DNA from: Streptomyces sp. SM11
Lineage (GTDB): Bacteria; Actinomycetota; Actinomycetes; Streptomycetales; Streptomycetaceae
Length of the DNA: 64,000 nucleotides
Assembly: GCF_002910905.1 (NCBI RefSeq)
Contig: NZ_NEUE01000135.1
Location: 17,067 to 81,066, forward strand
Reading direction: 5' to 3'
Numbering within the stretch: position 1 is the first letter of the stretch; every line of letters begins with the position of its first letter. A program made the translations under genes and the position numbers. The notes beneath the pieces are model-generated. The model was not told where the DNA came from, searched no databases, and saw only the letters and a program-made list of their open reading frames with translations. Shown here in pieces: positions 8,055 to 16,811 of the stretch.

Positions 8055-8138
8055 GAGTACTCCCGAGCTGTGTCCGAGGGCGGGACCGGGCAGGGCCGGT
8101 CAGCGCGAATATACGGCCCCGGCCCCGTCCCCGCCGGG

Positions 8139-8861
8139 TCAGACGTCGTCGAGGCCGCGCTCGATGGCGTACCGCACGAGCTCCACCCGGTTGTGCAGCT
8201 GGAGCTTGCCGAGGGTGTTCTGCACATGGTTCTGGACCGTGCGGTGCGAGATGACCAGGCGTTCGGCGATCTGCTTGTACGAGAGGCCCTTGGCGACCAG
8301 CCGCAGCACCTCGGTCTCCCGGTCGGTGAGCTGCGGGGCCTTGGGCTCGTTCGACGCCACGGGGACGGGGTCGGAGGCGAGCCTGCGGTACTCGCCGAGG
8401 ACCAGACCGGCGAGGCCCGGGGTGAAGACCGGGTCGCCGGCCGCGGTGGAGCGGACGGCGTCGGTCAGCTCCTGGGTGGAGGCGGACTTCAGCAGATAGC
8501 CGGTGGCCCCGGACTTCACCGCCTCCAGGACGTCGGCGTGCTCGCCGCTCGCGGAGAGGACCAGGACCCGCAGGCCCGGGTGGGTCCCGACGAGCTCCTT
8601 GCAGACCTGGACGCCGGGCATTCCGGGGAGGTTCAGGTCGAGGACCAGGACGTCCGGGCCCACGGCCTTGGCCCGGCGGACCGCCTGCGGGCCGTCCCCG
8701 GCGGTCGCGACGACGTCGAAGCCGGACTCGGCCAGGTCGCGGGCGACCGCGTCGCGCCACATGGGGTGGTCGTCGACGACCATGACCCTGATGGGCCGGC
8801 CTGTGGCCCCCTGCTCGTCCTGTGCCGCGTTTGCTGCGGTTGCTGCGTTCCGCGTACTCAT
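8139..8861 (-). CDS. macR: Response regulator MacR, NarL/LuxR type
   Basis: A 240-residue response regulator. The receiver domain (about 24-145) has the acidic pair Asp30-Asp31, phospho-acceptor Asp75 (VLVLDLNLPG) and Lys125 (GYLLKSAS). A LuxR-type helix-turn-helix follows (about 175-232: LTDRETEVLRLVAKG...ISHRTVQNHV). The start ATG at 8861 overlaps the stop of macS as ATGA, so the pair is translationally coupled; a longer upstream frame is rejected. Sequence and neighbourhood correspond to MacRS of S. coelicolor, reported to control aerial mycelium formation, antibiotic production and genes for membrane proteins involved in morphogenesis. The name is transferred on that basis. Confidence 0.87.
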   Translation of the reverse strand: MSTRNAATAANAAQDEQGATGRPIRVMVVDDHPMWRDAVARDLAESGFDVVATAGDGPQAVRRAKAVGPDVLVLDLNLPGMPGVQVCKELVGTHPGLRVLVLSASGEHADVLEAVKSGATGYLLKSASTQELTDAVRSTAAGDPVFTPGLAGLVLGEYRRLASDPVPVASNEPKAPQLTDRETEVLRLVAKGLSYKQIAERLVISHRTVQNHVQNTLGKLQLHNRVELVRYAIERGLDDV

Positions 8862-10108
8862 CGGGCCGATCCTGCCTTCCCCCGGGAAACCTTCGGTGCT
8901 TTCGGAACCTTCAACTCGACCTCGCAGCCCTGTCCGGGCACCGAGATCAGCTCTGCCGTGCCGCCCAGGTCGCGCAGCCGGCCGCGGATGGACAGCGCGA
9001 CCCCGAGCCGCCCCTCCCCCTCCGCCTGGGCGAGCCGCCCCTCCGGGATGCCGGGGCCGTCGTCCCGGACGGTGACGATCACCTCGTCCGGCTCGTCCTC
9101 GACCAGGATCCACGCCTGGGCGTCCGGGCCCGCGTGCACCCGTACGTTGTCCAGGGCCGCGCTGACGGCGGCGGCCAGCTCCCGGGCCGACTCGGCGGGC
9201 AGCGGCACGGGAGCGCCCGGCTCGGCCAGGCTCGTACGGGATCCGGCGTGCGGGGCGAGCAGGGCCCGCAGGTCGCAGGTGGCCCCGTCCCCCGGGCTCT
9301 CCTCGTCGACCTCGACCGGGCGGACCACGGCCCCCTCGGCGGCGTCCTCGGAGACCCGGGTCGGGGGGACCATGCCGCTGGAGACCAGGGTGCGCAGGGC
9401 GACCTCCTGCTCCCCGGCCATCCGGCCCAGCTCGGCCGCCTCGCCGCCGATCGCGGTGCCCCGGCGCTGCACCATGGCGAGGACCTGGAGCACGCTGTCG
9501 TGGATGTCACGGGCGAGCCGTTCGCGTTCGCGGGTGGCGGCCTCGATCTCCAGGGCGCGGGCGAGGGTGTTCTCACTGGCGCGGGCGACCTCGACGACGT
9601 ACCCGATGGCGATGGAGGCGACCCAGACCAGCAGGACGTTGTGGTAGGTGTCCCGGCTCGGCTCGCCGCGCTGGATGATGTTGGCGGCGGCGACGAAGGT
9701 GGAGGCGAAGGCCGCCCACCGCCAGCCGCCCTTGATCGCGAAGGCGAGGACCGCGCCGGCCGTCCAGATCGACGGGAGCGTCGGGCCGTCGAACGACTGC
9801 GAGTCGAAGTCGGCGAGCGGGGTCAGCAGGATGCCGGTCAGCGCGACGACCAGGTCCGCGACGAGGAAGCGTTTGGTGCAGCTCGCCGCCGAGCGGACCT
9901 TGGGCAGGGTGGCGAGCGTCCAGACGAAGAGGAACGCCAGATAGGCGACGGCCACCCAGGGCCGCTCGAACCTCTGCTGGCCGAAGTTGTCCTTCCCGAA
10001 GATCGCGAGCAGCACCGCGTAGATCATCGTCAGGACGCGGTAGCCCGTCAGCGCACGCCACAGCGGCAGCTCGACCGACATCCGTACGACCCGCTCACGC
10101 TTGGCCAT
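8858..10108 (-). CDS. macS: Sensor histidine kinase MacS
   Basis: A 416-residue membrane histidine kinase with several N-terminal transmembrane segments (roughly 20-175) and no large extracytoplasmic loop. The HisKA_3-type dimerisation site is RLARDIHDSVLQVL with phospho-His203, and the C-terminal HATPase domain has the N-box LDNVRVHA and the G-box RDDGPGIPEG. This fits the NarL-partner kinase class. It overlaps macR by 4 bases. The signal sensed is unknown; the sensor region suggests an intramembrane or bilayer-derived cue. The ATG at 10108 follows a G-rich ribosome site. Confidence 0.87.
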   Translation of the reverse strand: MAKRERVVRMSVELPLWRALTGYRVLTMIYAVLLAIFGKDNFGQQRFERPWVAVAYLAFLFVWTLATLPKVRSAASCTKRFLVADLVVALTGILLTPLADFDSQSFDGPTLPSIWTAGAVLAFAIKGGWRWAAFASTFVAAANIIQRGEPSRDTYHNVLLVWVASIAIGYVVEVARASENTLARALEIEAATRERERLARDIHDSVLQVLAMVQRRGTAIGGEAAELGRMAGEQEVALRTLVSSGMVPPTRVSEDAAEGAVVRPVEVDEESPGDGATCDLRALLAPHAGSRTSLAEPGAPVPLPAESARELAAAVSAALDNVRVHAGPDAQAWILVEDEPDEVIVTVRDDGPGIPEGRLAQAEGEGRLGVALSIRGRLRDLGGTAELISVPGQGCEVELKVPKAPKVSRGKAGSAR

Positions 10109-10138
10109 GGCCCACCCCCCGGACGGTGAACGACGCGG

Positions 10139-10909
10139 TTACGCGCCGGACCGTTCCGTTCCGTTCTCGTTGCTCGCGGCGGCCTTCTTCTGGGCCCGCT
10201 TCGCCTCTTCGGCCTTGGCCTTCGCCTCGTCGGCGATCCGGCGCTTGGCCGCGGTGGCGTAGATGTCGACGTACTCCTGGCCGGAGAGCTTCATGATCTC
10301 GTACATGACCTCGTCGGTCACCGAGCGCAGGATGAAGCGGTCGCCGTCCATGCCCTGGTAGCGGCTGAAGTCCAGCGGCTTGCCGATCCGGATGCCGGGG
10401 CGCATCAGCTTGGGCACCACCTGGCCGGGCGGCTGGATCTTCTCGGTGTCGATCATGGCGACCGGGATCACCGGGGCGCCGGTGGCCAGCGCGACCCGGG
10501 CGAGACCGCCGGGCTTGCCCCGGTAGAGGCGACCGTCGGGCGACCGGGTGCCCTCGGGGTAGATGCCGAAGAGGCCGCCGCTCTCGACGACCTGGATGCC
10601 CGCCTTGATCGCCGCCTCGCCCGCGCCCCGGGCTCCGGAGCGGTCGACGGGGAGCTGGCCGACGCCCTTGAAGAAGGCGGCGGTGAGCTTGCCCTTGACC
10701 CCGGGTGCGGTGAAGTACTCGGCCTTGGCGATGAACGTGACCTTGCGGTCCAGCACGGCCGGGAGGAAGAACGAGTCGGAGAACGACAGGTGGTTGCTCG
10801 CGAGGATCGCCGGACCGCGCTCGGGGATGTTCTCCAGGCCCTCCACCCACGGCCGGAAGGCGAGCTTCAGGGACCCGCCGATGGAGAACTTCATTGCGCC
10901 GTAGATCAA
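10139..10909 (-). CDS. 1-acyl-sn-glycerol-3-phosphate acyltransferase family protein (PlsC-like)
   Basis: A 256-residue PlsC-type acyltransferase probably acting on lysophosphatidic acid or a related acceptor at the membrane. Block I is NHLSFSD (His40, Asp45), block III is YPEGTRSPDG (Glu119), and VIPVAMI marks block IV. The C-terminal 40 residues are Lys/Ala/Glu-rich and probably extended. A TTG start at 10909 is supported by AGGAGG eight bases upstream; an ATG at 10894 is the alternative. It lies 30 bases upstream of macS on the same strand. The mycobacterial segment with the same order also carries such an acyltransferase near the ArsA-like gene, suggesting an envelope-lipid role. Confidence 0.87.
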   Translation of the reverse strand: MIYGAMKFSIGGSLKLAFRPWVEGLENIPERGPAILASNHLSFSDSFFLPAVLDRKVTFIAKAEYFTAPGVKGKLTAAFFKGVGQLPVDRSGARGAGEAAIKAGIQVVESGGLFGIYPEGTRSPDGRLYRGKPGGLARVALATGAPVIPVAMIDTEKIQPPGQVVPKLMRPGIRIGKPLDFSRYQGMDGDRFILRSVTDEVMYEIMKLSGQEYVDIYATAAKRRIADEAKAKAEEAKRAQKKAAASNENGTERSGA

Positions 10910-11134
10910 CTCTGGTGCCTCCTGTGTGCTGTCGGTCAGACCTTAACCTGTGAGGTCGTCGCGGCCTTTGCCCGGCATGGGGCGCCCCCTCCCCGGACGG
11001 GCCGTGCAGGGAGGCGCCCGGGAGGCGTGACGGCCCTGGTCGGTGTCGGTCCGGTCGCGTACGGTGAAGTCATCCGTCAAGCACTCCCCCAGGTGCCCGC
11101 CCGCCCCGCCCCGTCCCACGAACAGGAGACCCTG

Positions 11135-11914
11135 GTGCCGGTCCTCCCTGGAGCCGAGCCGTTCCGCCACGAGGGCGGAGAGGCCGGCGTCCTCCTCTGT
11201 CATGGCTTCACCGGATCGCCGCAGTCGCTGCGCCCCTGGGCGGACCACCTCGCCGAGCGCGGGCTGACGGTCTCGCTGCCGCTGCTGCCGGGCCACGGCA
11301 CCCGCTGGGAGGACATGGCGGTCACCGGCTGGCAGGACTGGTACGCGGAGGTGGACCGGGAGCTGCGGGTCCTGCGGGAGAAGTGCGAGCAGGTCTTCGT
11401 CTTCGGTCTGTCCATGGGCGGCGCGCTGAGCCTGCGGCTGGCGGCCAAGCACGGGGACGCGATCAGCGGTCTGGTGCTGGTCAACCCGGCGAACAGGGTG
11501 CACGGCCTCTCCGCGTACGCGCTGCCGGTGGCCCGTCATCTGGTGCGGACGACCAACGGCCTGGCCGACGACATCGCGCTCCCGGGTTCGCACGAGGTCG
11601 GCTACGACAAGGTGCCGCTGCACGCCGCGCACTCGGTACGGAAGTTCTTCCGGCTGGTCGACGGGGAGCTGCCCCAGGTGACCCAGCCGGTGGTCCTGCT
11701 GCACAGCCCGCAGGACCATGTCGTGCCGCCCGCGGACAGCGCGCGGATCCTGAGCCGGATCTCCTCCACGGACGTCTCGGAGATCTTGTTGGAACAGAGC
11801 TACCACGTGGCGACGTTGGACCACGATGCGGAGCGGATCTTCGATGAGAGCTACCGGTTCATCGGCCGTCTCGCACCGAGCGTCGGGAAGAAGGGGAGCA
11901 CGTCCGGTGGCTGA
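11135..11914 (+). CDS. Alpha/beta hydrolase (carboxylesterase/monoacylglycerol-lipase like)
   Basis: A 259-residue alpha/beta hydrolase. The oxyanion segment CHGFTGSPQS, nucleophile Ser93 in GLSMGG, Asp194 in SPQDHVV and His224 in SYHVATLDHD form a complete triad; the pattern is that of Est30-type carboxylesterases. The frame extends upstream, but the GTG at 11135 is preceded by AGGAG at 6 bases and gives the family N-terminus. The last 8 bases overlap the next gene, whose GTG lies inside the SGG codons, so the two are translationally coupled. The natural ester is unknown; position next to plsC suggests lipid-related substrates. Confidence 0.85.
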   Translation: MPVLPGAEPFRHEGGEAGVLLCHGFTGSPQSLRPWADHLAERGLTVSLPLLPGHGTRWEDMAVTGWQDWYAEVDRELRVLREKCEQVFVFGLSMGGALSLRLAAKHGDAISGLVLVNPANRVHGLSAYALPVARHLVRTTNGLADDIALPGSHEVGYDKVPLHAAHSVRKFFRLVDGELPQVTQPVVLLHSPQDHVVPPADSARILSRISSTDVSEILLEQSYHVATLDHDAERIFDESYRFIGRLAPSVGKKGSTSGG

Positions 11915-12602
11915 GCACGACGCGGAGCGCACAGGCAGCGACGAGGAGCGTGAACCGCGCCCCACGGAGCCCGCGGCCGTCCCGGAGGGGACGAAACCGG
12001 CGGGGGACGGGGCAGCGGAGCAGGAGCGGGCGATCGACGAGGACGCGGCGTGGGCCGCGATCGTCGAGGGCTACGGGGAGGAGCCGCCGGACCCGCCGGG
12101 CGCCAAGCCGTTCAAGTCCGTCGACGACCTGGCCCTGCTGGAGGACGACCAGCGCAATGTGGTGGGGCCGAAGGACGACACCGCCGGGGACCAGGCGGAC
12201 AAGGGGTCCGGAAAGACGGCCCCGAAGCCGCCGGAGAAGAAGCCGCTGGGCGGCTCGGTGGTCTTCGCGCCCGGTGTCGCCGGTCCGCGGGACTACGAGC
12301 TGCCCGAGTCCAAGGACGACGGCGTCGGCGTGCCGGACGACGGGGACGAGGGCCATTTCGTGCCCCCGGAGCCGCCGCCGCTGCCGGAGGCCGACGTCAC
12401 GGCGAAGTTCGCCTGGCTGGCGGTGATCGGCGGGCCGGTCCTGATGCTCGTCGCGGTGCTGCTCCAATGGGACATGACGTGGTGGCTCACCACCCTCTGC
12501 GTCGGCGGCTTCATCGGCGGCTTCGCCACCCTGGTGGCCCGGATGCCGCACGACGACGATGACGACACCTACGGCGACCCGGGACGCGGCGCGGTCGTGT
12601 AG
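11907..12602 (+). CDS. Hypothetical protein with acidic Pro-rich N-terminus and two C-terminal membrane helices
   Basis: A 231-residue protein I do not recognise. About 170 residues of charged, Pro/Glu/Asp-rich low-complexity sequence, without a signal peptide, are followed by two predicted membrane helices (around FAWLAVIGGPVLMLVAVLL and the TTLCVGGFIGGFATL region) and an acidic tail with a run of Asp. GTG at 11907 has AAGGGGAG eight bases upstream and overlaps the hydrolase stop, which supports coupling. The long cytosolic tail anchored by two helices could be a scaffold; no function is assigned. Confidence 0.75.
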   Translation: MAEHDAERTGSDEEREPRPTEPAAVPEGTKPAGDGAAEQERAIDEDAAWAAIVEGYGEEPPDPPGAKPFKSVDDLALLEDDQRNVVGPKDDTAGDQADKGSGKTAPKPPEKKPLGGSVVFAPGVAGPRDYELPESKDDGVGVPDDGDEGHFVPPEPPPLPEADVTAKFAWLAVIGGPVLMLVAVLLQWDMTWWLTTLCVGGFIGGFATLVARMPHDDDDDTYGDPGRGAVV

Positions 12603-12613
12603 GGGGTGTCCGG

Positions 12614-13375
12614 TCATCCGGCAGGGACTTCGAGGGCGGCCAGGACCGGCAGATGGTCCGTGGCCGCCCTCAGGTCCTCCCCGCTCACCCCGGGCAGCCC
12701 GGTCGGGACGCCGCAGCCGAGCACCTCGATGCCCGGGGTCGCGAACACCGCGTCGATGCGCTTGCGCGGTTCGTCCGGCGGAAAGGTGAGCTCGCCGCCC
12801 CACGGGGCGACGGCCCGGCAGTCCTGAAGCTTCCCGGACAGGTGCCGGAACGCCTTCCCGTCCGGTACGTCGTTGAGGTCGCCGCCCGCCACCGCGTGCT
12901 CCACGCCCATCGCCGCCAGCCGCTCCAGCAGCAGGTCCGCCTGGGCGAGGCGTTCGTCGCGCTGGAGGCTCAGATGGCAGCTCAGCACTCCGAGCCGGGT
13001 CCCGGCGATCCGCACCACGGCCGTGGCGAAGCCCCTGCGGTGCAGGCCGGGGGTGAGCGGCAGCAGGACGTCCTCGGTGCGCTCGACGGCCACCCGCAGC
13101 GAGCACAGCAGCAGCGGCCCGGCGGCGGTGGCCCCGCCGCTCAGCACCACCAGACCGCTGCTCCTCGCGAGCCCGGCCGCCGCCTTGCGCCAGCGGAAGA
13201 AGCGCGGGGCCTCCTGGACGAGGACCAGGTCGGGTGCGCAGGCGCGGATGACCCGGGCCAGCGCGGCGGGGTCGTCGTGCATCGACCGGACGTTGTAGCT
13301 CAGCACTCTGATGACGGCTGATCCGTCCGGCTCGGTACGGGAGTCGGGCAGTGGCGTCAGGACCATGCGGGCCAC
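12614..13375 (-). CDS. Endonuclease/exonuclease/phosphatase family protein
   Basis: A 253-residue EEP-fold phosphodiesterase. Motifs in order: LSYNVRSM (Asn), VLVQEAP (metal Glu), LSCHLSLQRDE (His), AGGDLNDVPDG (Asp/Asn), KRIDAVFATPG and the C-terminal ATDHLPVLA (Asp-His pair), so the catalytic set is intact. No signal peptide or membrane anchor is evident, so it is probably cytosolic, with DNA, phospholipid head groups or a nucleotide as possible substrates. GTG at 13375 and ATG at 13366 are both possible starts. It converges on the hypothetical membrane protein with an 11-base gap and lies upstream of nothing obviously related. Confidence 0.83.
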   Translation of the reverse strand: MARMVLTPLPDSRTEPDGSAVIRVLSYNVRSMHDDPAALARVIRACAPDLVLVQEAPRFFRWRKAAAGLARSSGLVVLSGGATAAGPLLLCSLRVAVERTEDVLLPLTPGLHRRGFATAVVRIAGTRLGVLSCHLSLQRDERLAQADLLLERLAAMGVEHAVAGGDLNDVPDGKAFRHLSGKLQDCRAVAPWGGELTFPPDEPRKRIDAVFATPGIEVLGCGVPTGLPGVSGEDLRAATDHLPVLAALEVPAG

Positions 13376-13377
13376 GA

Positions 13378-13432
13378 TACGACGGACGCCCGCCGGGCCC
13401 CGGAGGGCGACGACGGGCGTCGGTGCGTCGTA
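13378..13432 (-). terminator. Terminator-like hairpin downstream of glkA
   Basis: TACGAC (13378-13383) pairs with GTCGTA (13427-13432) and GACGCCCG (13385-13392) with CGGGCGTC (13414-13421), interrupted by a small bulge. It starts 13 bases after the glucokinase stop. Confidence 0.55.
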
Positions 13433-13444
13433 CGGAGGCGGGGC

Positions 13445-14386
13445 TCAGCCCTGACGGGCCAGGTCTGCCGCGCCCACGAGCCCTGCCTTGCCGCCCAGTT
13501 GGGCGGCCAGCACCTGGGCGTGCGGGCGCCACTCGCCGCCGATCAGCCAGCGCCGGAACGACTTGCGGATCGGGTCGAGGACGAGCTCGCCCTCGTCCGA
13601 GACGCCACCGCCGACGATGAACGCGGACGGGTCGAACAGCGAGGCGAGGTCGGCCAGTCCGGCACCGGCCCAGCGGGCCAGCTCGCGGAACGAGTCGATG
13701 GCCACCGCGTCGCCCTGGCGGGCGGCCTCGCTGATGTGCTTGCCCTCGATGCCGTCCACCGTGCCGTCACCGAGGCCGAGCAGCACGGCGGCGTTCTCGG
13801 GAGTGGCGTTGGCGCGCTGCTTCGCGTACCGGACGAGGGCGCGGCCGGAGGCGTACTGCTCCCAGCAGCCCTGGCTGCCGCAGCCGCACAGCAGGCCGTC
13901 CGGGACGACCCGGATGTGGCCGAACTCGGCGGCCACCCCGAAGCGTCCGCGGCGCAGCTTGTTGCCGATGATGATGCCGCCGCCGAGGCCGGTGCCGAGC
14001 GTGATACAGATGACGTCGTCGTGACCCTGGCCGGCCCCGAAGCGATACTCGCCCCAGGCCGCGGCGTTGGCGTCGTTCTCGACGACGACCGGCAGGCCGA
14101 CACGCTGCTCGACCTTGTCCTTGAGCGGCTCGTGGCGCCAGTTGATGTTCGGTGCGAACAGGACGGTGGCGCGCTTGTCGTCGACGTAACCGGCGGCGCC
14201 GATGCCGACGGCCTCCACCTCGTGTCCCTCGCTCGCCCCGGCCACCGCCGCGCAGATCGCGTCGACGATGCCTTCGGCCGTCGGCGGGGTCGCCACCTTG
14301 AACGTCGAGAGGATCCGGCCCTCTTCGTCGACCACTCCAGCCGCGATCTTCGTGCCGCCGATATCGACGCCGATGGTGAGTCCCAT
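13445..14386 (-). CDS. glkA: Glucokinase, ROK family
   Basis: A 313-residue ROK-family ATP-dependent glucokinase producing glucose-6-phosphate and, in Streptomyces, central to glucose repression. The phosphate motif is VDIGGTKIAAG (8-18), catalytic Asp105 lies in VENDANAAAWGE, and the ROK zinc site is His157 with Cys167, Cys169 and Cys174 (CGCGSQGCWEQY). The length equals that of the characterised S. coelicolor GlkA. It lacks the N-terminal DNA-binding domain of ROK repressors, so it is an enzyme. The gene is monocistronic, with a hairpin downstream. Confidence 0.94.
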   Translation of the reverse strand: MGLTIGVDIGGTKIAAGVVDEEGRILSTFKVATPPTAEGIVDAICAAVAGASEGHEVEAVGIGAAGYVDDKRATVLFAPNINWRHEPLKDKVEQRVGLPVVVENDANAAAWGEYRFGAGQGHDDVICITLGTGLGGGIIIGNKLRRGRFGVAAEFGHIRVVPDGLLCGCGSQGCWEQYASGRALVRYAKQRANATPENAAVLLGLGDGTVDGIEGKHISEAARQGDAVAIDSFRELARWAGAGLADLASLFDPSAFIVGGGVSDEGELVLDPIRKSFRRWLIGGEWRPHAQVLAAQLGGKAGLVGAADLARQG

Positions 14387-14505
14387 GAATCCCTCAGTTT
14401 CGGTCGAGCCCCGCTAGGGGCAACCGTACCCGAGGCGTGGCCCGGCCCGGCCGGGACCGGTCGGTCCCGGCCGTTGTGTCCTGTCGGTCCCGGCGGGGTG
14501 TCCGG

Positions 14506-14976
14506 TCAGTCCAGGTCGATGCGTTCGGTGCCGGAGGGGCCTTCGTCCCGGGGGTCGGACGGGTCCTCGGCGGCCTTCCTGGAGGGACCCGCGGTGCCGG
14601 ACGCGCCCTCGGTGGTGCGGGTCCAGCGGCTCTCCTGGCCCTCGACCGCGGAGCGGTAGGCGGCCAGCAGTTCGTTGCCCGCGGCGGCGAGGTGGTCGAA
14701 AAGCTCCGGGTTGCGTTCGATGACCGGTTCGACGGCGGACTTCGCCTGCCGGACGGCCTGCTGGACCGCGCCCTGGGCGGCGACGCCCAGCAGCGGGGTC
14801 TGGAGCGAGGACACCTTGTCGGCGACCGCGTCGACCAGCTTGCGCAGTTCCTCGGCGGCGGATCCGGGCTGGGGGCCGTACTGGGCCCGGCGGCGGGCCT
14901 TCTCGGCCGCGAGGTCCTCGGCGCAGGCGTCGGCCCACGCGTCGCCGTCGACGGGACGATCGGTGGCTTCACTCAT
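14506..14976 (-). CDS. Conserved hypothetical protein (DUF5304-like)
   Basis: A 156-residue hydrophilic protein. The N-terminus DAWADACAEDLAAEKARRRAQYG is followed by an amphipathic helical core (about 35-115) that reads like a coiled coil or four-helix segment (EELRKLVDAVADKVSSL, AVQQAVRQAKSAVEPVI) and a charged Gly/Ser/Pro tail. I believe it is the Streptomyces DUF5304 family, from memory of the N-terminal motif. The ATG at 14976 has AGGAG at the right distance; an upstream GTG frame start is rejected. Function unknown. Gene order next to the ArsA-like/SRPBCC pair is conserved in Streptomyces as I recall. Confidence 0.72.
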   Translation of the reverse strand: MSEATDRPVDGDAWADACAEDLAAEKARRRAQYGPQPGSAAEELRKLVDAVADKVSSLQTPLLGVAAQGAVQQAVRQAKSAVEPVIERNPELFDHLAAAGNELLAAYRSAVEGQESRWTRTTEGASGTAGPSRKAAEDPSDPRDEGPSGTERIDLD

Positions 14977-15059
14977 GGCGGACTCCTGCGACGCGGGGCG
15001 GCCGACGGTCGGCCTGCGGTACACGTACTACCGACGTTACCCGAATGGCCGCACGTCGT

Positions 15060-16247
15060 TCAGGAGGTGCGCGGCCACAGGGCCGGATCCGGTGTGAACC
15101 TCACCCGCAGCACCCCGTCGGCCAGGGCCGCGCCGGAGACGGTGCAGCGGCGGAGCGCGGAGGCGATCCGCACGATCCGGTGGAAGGGGCCGACGGTCAG
15201 GAGCAGTTCGTCGCCCCGGCGGACCAGGCGCAGGTCCGCCTTGGCGGCCCCGGGCAGCGGCAGGCACCAGGTGAGGGTCGTGCCCGCACCCTCGGCGTCC
15301 TGCTCCTCCTCGGTCCACCAGGGGTCCTCCGCCCGGCCGGGCGTCCGGTCGTCGGGGGCGGGGATCTCCAGCGCGGCCAGGTCGTCCGGGCCCTGCGGGT
15401 CCCGGCCCGGGTGGGCGGCCTCGTGCACGGGGACGTCCGGGGCCACGTCCTGGCGCCAGTGGTCCAGGCACTTCTCCTGCTGGGCGGCGAGCGCGGCGAA
15501 CCAGGGGTCGGGCGAGTGCCGGGGCAGGACACGGGAGGCGACGAGCAGGTCGGCACGGAGTCCGTGCAGGGCGAGGCCGGTACGGGCGGCGCGCAGGGCG
15601 TCCTCGGCGGCCGGGCCCGGCTCCGCGACCAGGCGGAGCGTGGTGGACCCGTCCTCGATCAGGGCCTGGACGGCGGCCAGCTCGGTGTCCTTGCGGGCGG
15701 CGGCCTCGTACAGCCACTGCGCGGGCATCGGGACCCCGGCGAGCTGGGCGAGGACCGGGCGCAGGGCGCGGGCGGCCTGGCGTTCGGCGGGGAGCAGCCG
15801 GCGCAGGTAGCGGCGCAGCCGTTCCGGGAGGGCGAGCAGGGCCAGGGCTTCGGTGAGCGGCGGGAGGTCGACGACGAGGGTGTCGTAGCCGGACCAGTCG
15901 CCCTCGGCGGCCCGGCGCAGCGTGTGCAGCAGGGCGAGCTGCGGGGAGCCGGGGAGTTCGGTGAGCTCCTCGCCGTCGAGTCGGCCCGCGCCGAGCAGGT
16001 CCAGGACGCCGGAGGCGCGCTTCTGGAGCTCGGTGAGTTCGGCGCGGAAGTGCTCGCCGGAGTCGATGCGGGCGTGGTCGAGAAGGCCGGTGACCCGGGT
16101 GGGTTCCGTGGCGGCCGGGAAGCCGGGTATGGCCTCGGCGGAGATCAGGAGGGTGCGGCTGCCGTCCGCCGCGGCGGACAGGGCGGTGGCCGCCGCGACG
16201 GTGGTGCGGCCCGCGCCGCCGAGGCCGGTGACCAGGACCGTGCGCAC
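15060..16247 (-). CDS. ArsA-like P-loop ATPase with degenerate Walker A
   Basis: A 395-residue member of the ArsA/GET3/MinD-like SIMIBI family, related to the mycobacterial ArsA-like protein beside an SRPBCC gene. The N-terminus RTVLVTGLGGAGRTTVAAA is clearly a deviant Walker A, but the signature lysine (GKGG) is Leu9 and the P-loop lysine is Arg14. The switch segment YDTLVVDLPPLTEAL is preserved. The C-terminal part (about 320-395) resembles the beta-rich 'ArsA HSP20-like' domain. GTG at 16247 starts 5 bases after the SRPBCC stop, so the two form an operon. ATP hydrolysis is doubtful; arsenite transport is not implied. Confidence 0.83.
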   Translation of the reverse strand: MRTVLVTGLGGAGRTTVAAATALSAAADGSRTLLISAEAIPGFPAATEPTRVTGLLDHARIDSGEHFRAELTELQKRASGVLDLLGAGRLDGEELTELPGSPQLALLHTLRRAAEGDWSGYDTLVVDLPPLTEALALLALPERLRRYLRRLLPAERQAARALRPVLAQLAGVPMPAQWLYEAAARKDTELAAVQALIEDGSTTLRLVAEPGPAAEDALRAARTGLALHGLRADLLVASRVLPRHSPDPWFAALAAQQEKCLDHWRQDVAPDVPVHEAAHPGRDPQGPDDLAALEIPAPDDRTPGRAEDPWWTEEEQDAEGAGTTLTWCLPLPGAAKADLRLVRRGDELLLTVGPFHRIVRIASALRRCTVSGAALADGVLRVRFTPDPALWPRTS

Positions 16248-16252
16248 GGCTG

Positions 16253-16702
16253 TCAGGTCCCCGGGGCGGACTCGACGCGCTTCTTCAGACCGGCGAGGGC
16301 GCGGTCGATGATGACCTTCTCGGCCTTGCGCTTGATCATGCCGAGCAGCGGGATCTTGACGTCGACGGCGAGCCGGTAGGTGACCTCGGTGCGCTCGCCG
16401 CCGCCGAGCGGGGCGAGGGCGTAGGTGCCGTCCAGGGAGCGCAGCATCTGGGACTTGACGAGGCTCCAGCTGACCTCGTTCGCGCCGGTCCAGGTGTAGG
16501 AGAGGACGTGGTCGTCCTTGATCGCTCCGGCGTCCAGGACGAGGCGGACCTGCTCGGCGCGGCCCTGCTCGTCGGTGGAGAGGACCTCGGCCTCCTTGAC
16601 CTCGCCGGTCCACTCCGGGTAGCGGGCGAAGTCGGCGATCACGCCCATGACGTCGGCCGGCGTCGCCTCGATCGTGATGCTCGAGCTGGTGTGTTCAGCC
16701 AT
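16253..16702 (-). CDS. SRPBCC (START/polyketide cyclase-like) family protein
   Basis: A 149-residue helix-grip protein: SITIEATPADVMGVIADFARYPEWTGEV is the typical first strand and helix, and the C-terminal amphipathic helix (KRKAEKVIIDRALAGLKKRVES) closes the cavity. Such folds bind hydrophobic ligands such as lipids or polyketides. It is co-transcribed with the ArsA-like gene, and the same pair sits next to the fatty acyl-CoA ligase gene in mycobacteria, so the ligand may be a lipid intermediate. No catalytic residues can be named. Confidence 0.85.
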   Translation of the reverse strand: MAEHTSSSITIEATPADVMGVIADFARYPEWTGEVKEAEVLSTDEQGRAEQVRLVLDAGAIKDDHVLSYTWTGANEVSWSLVKSQMLRSLDGTYALAPLGGGERTEVTYRLAVDVKIPLLGMIKRKAEKVIIDRALAGLKKRVESAPGT

Positions 16703-16811
16703 CGCCGTGGCCCTCCAGTGCGGTGTTACCGGTCGCGTTCGGCAGGAGCCTGCCGCTGTGCAGGCTATCGCGTGCCCGGGGCGCTCCGGTCCGCGGCCCG
16801 GCTGCCCGTGG

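Noticed and set aside
12599..12622. GGGGGTGTCCGGTCATCCGG after the membrane protein gene, similar to the end of the 62-kb element
   Set aside because: Only partly similar and no matching partner repeat is found; it also includes the end of the nuclease-family coding sequence.
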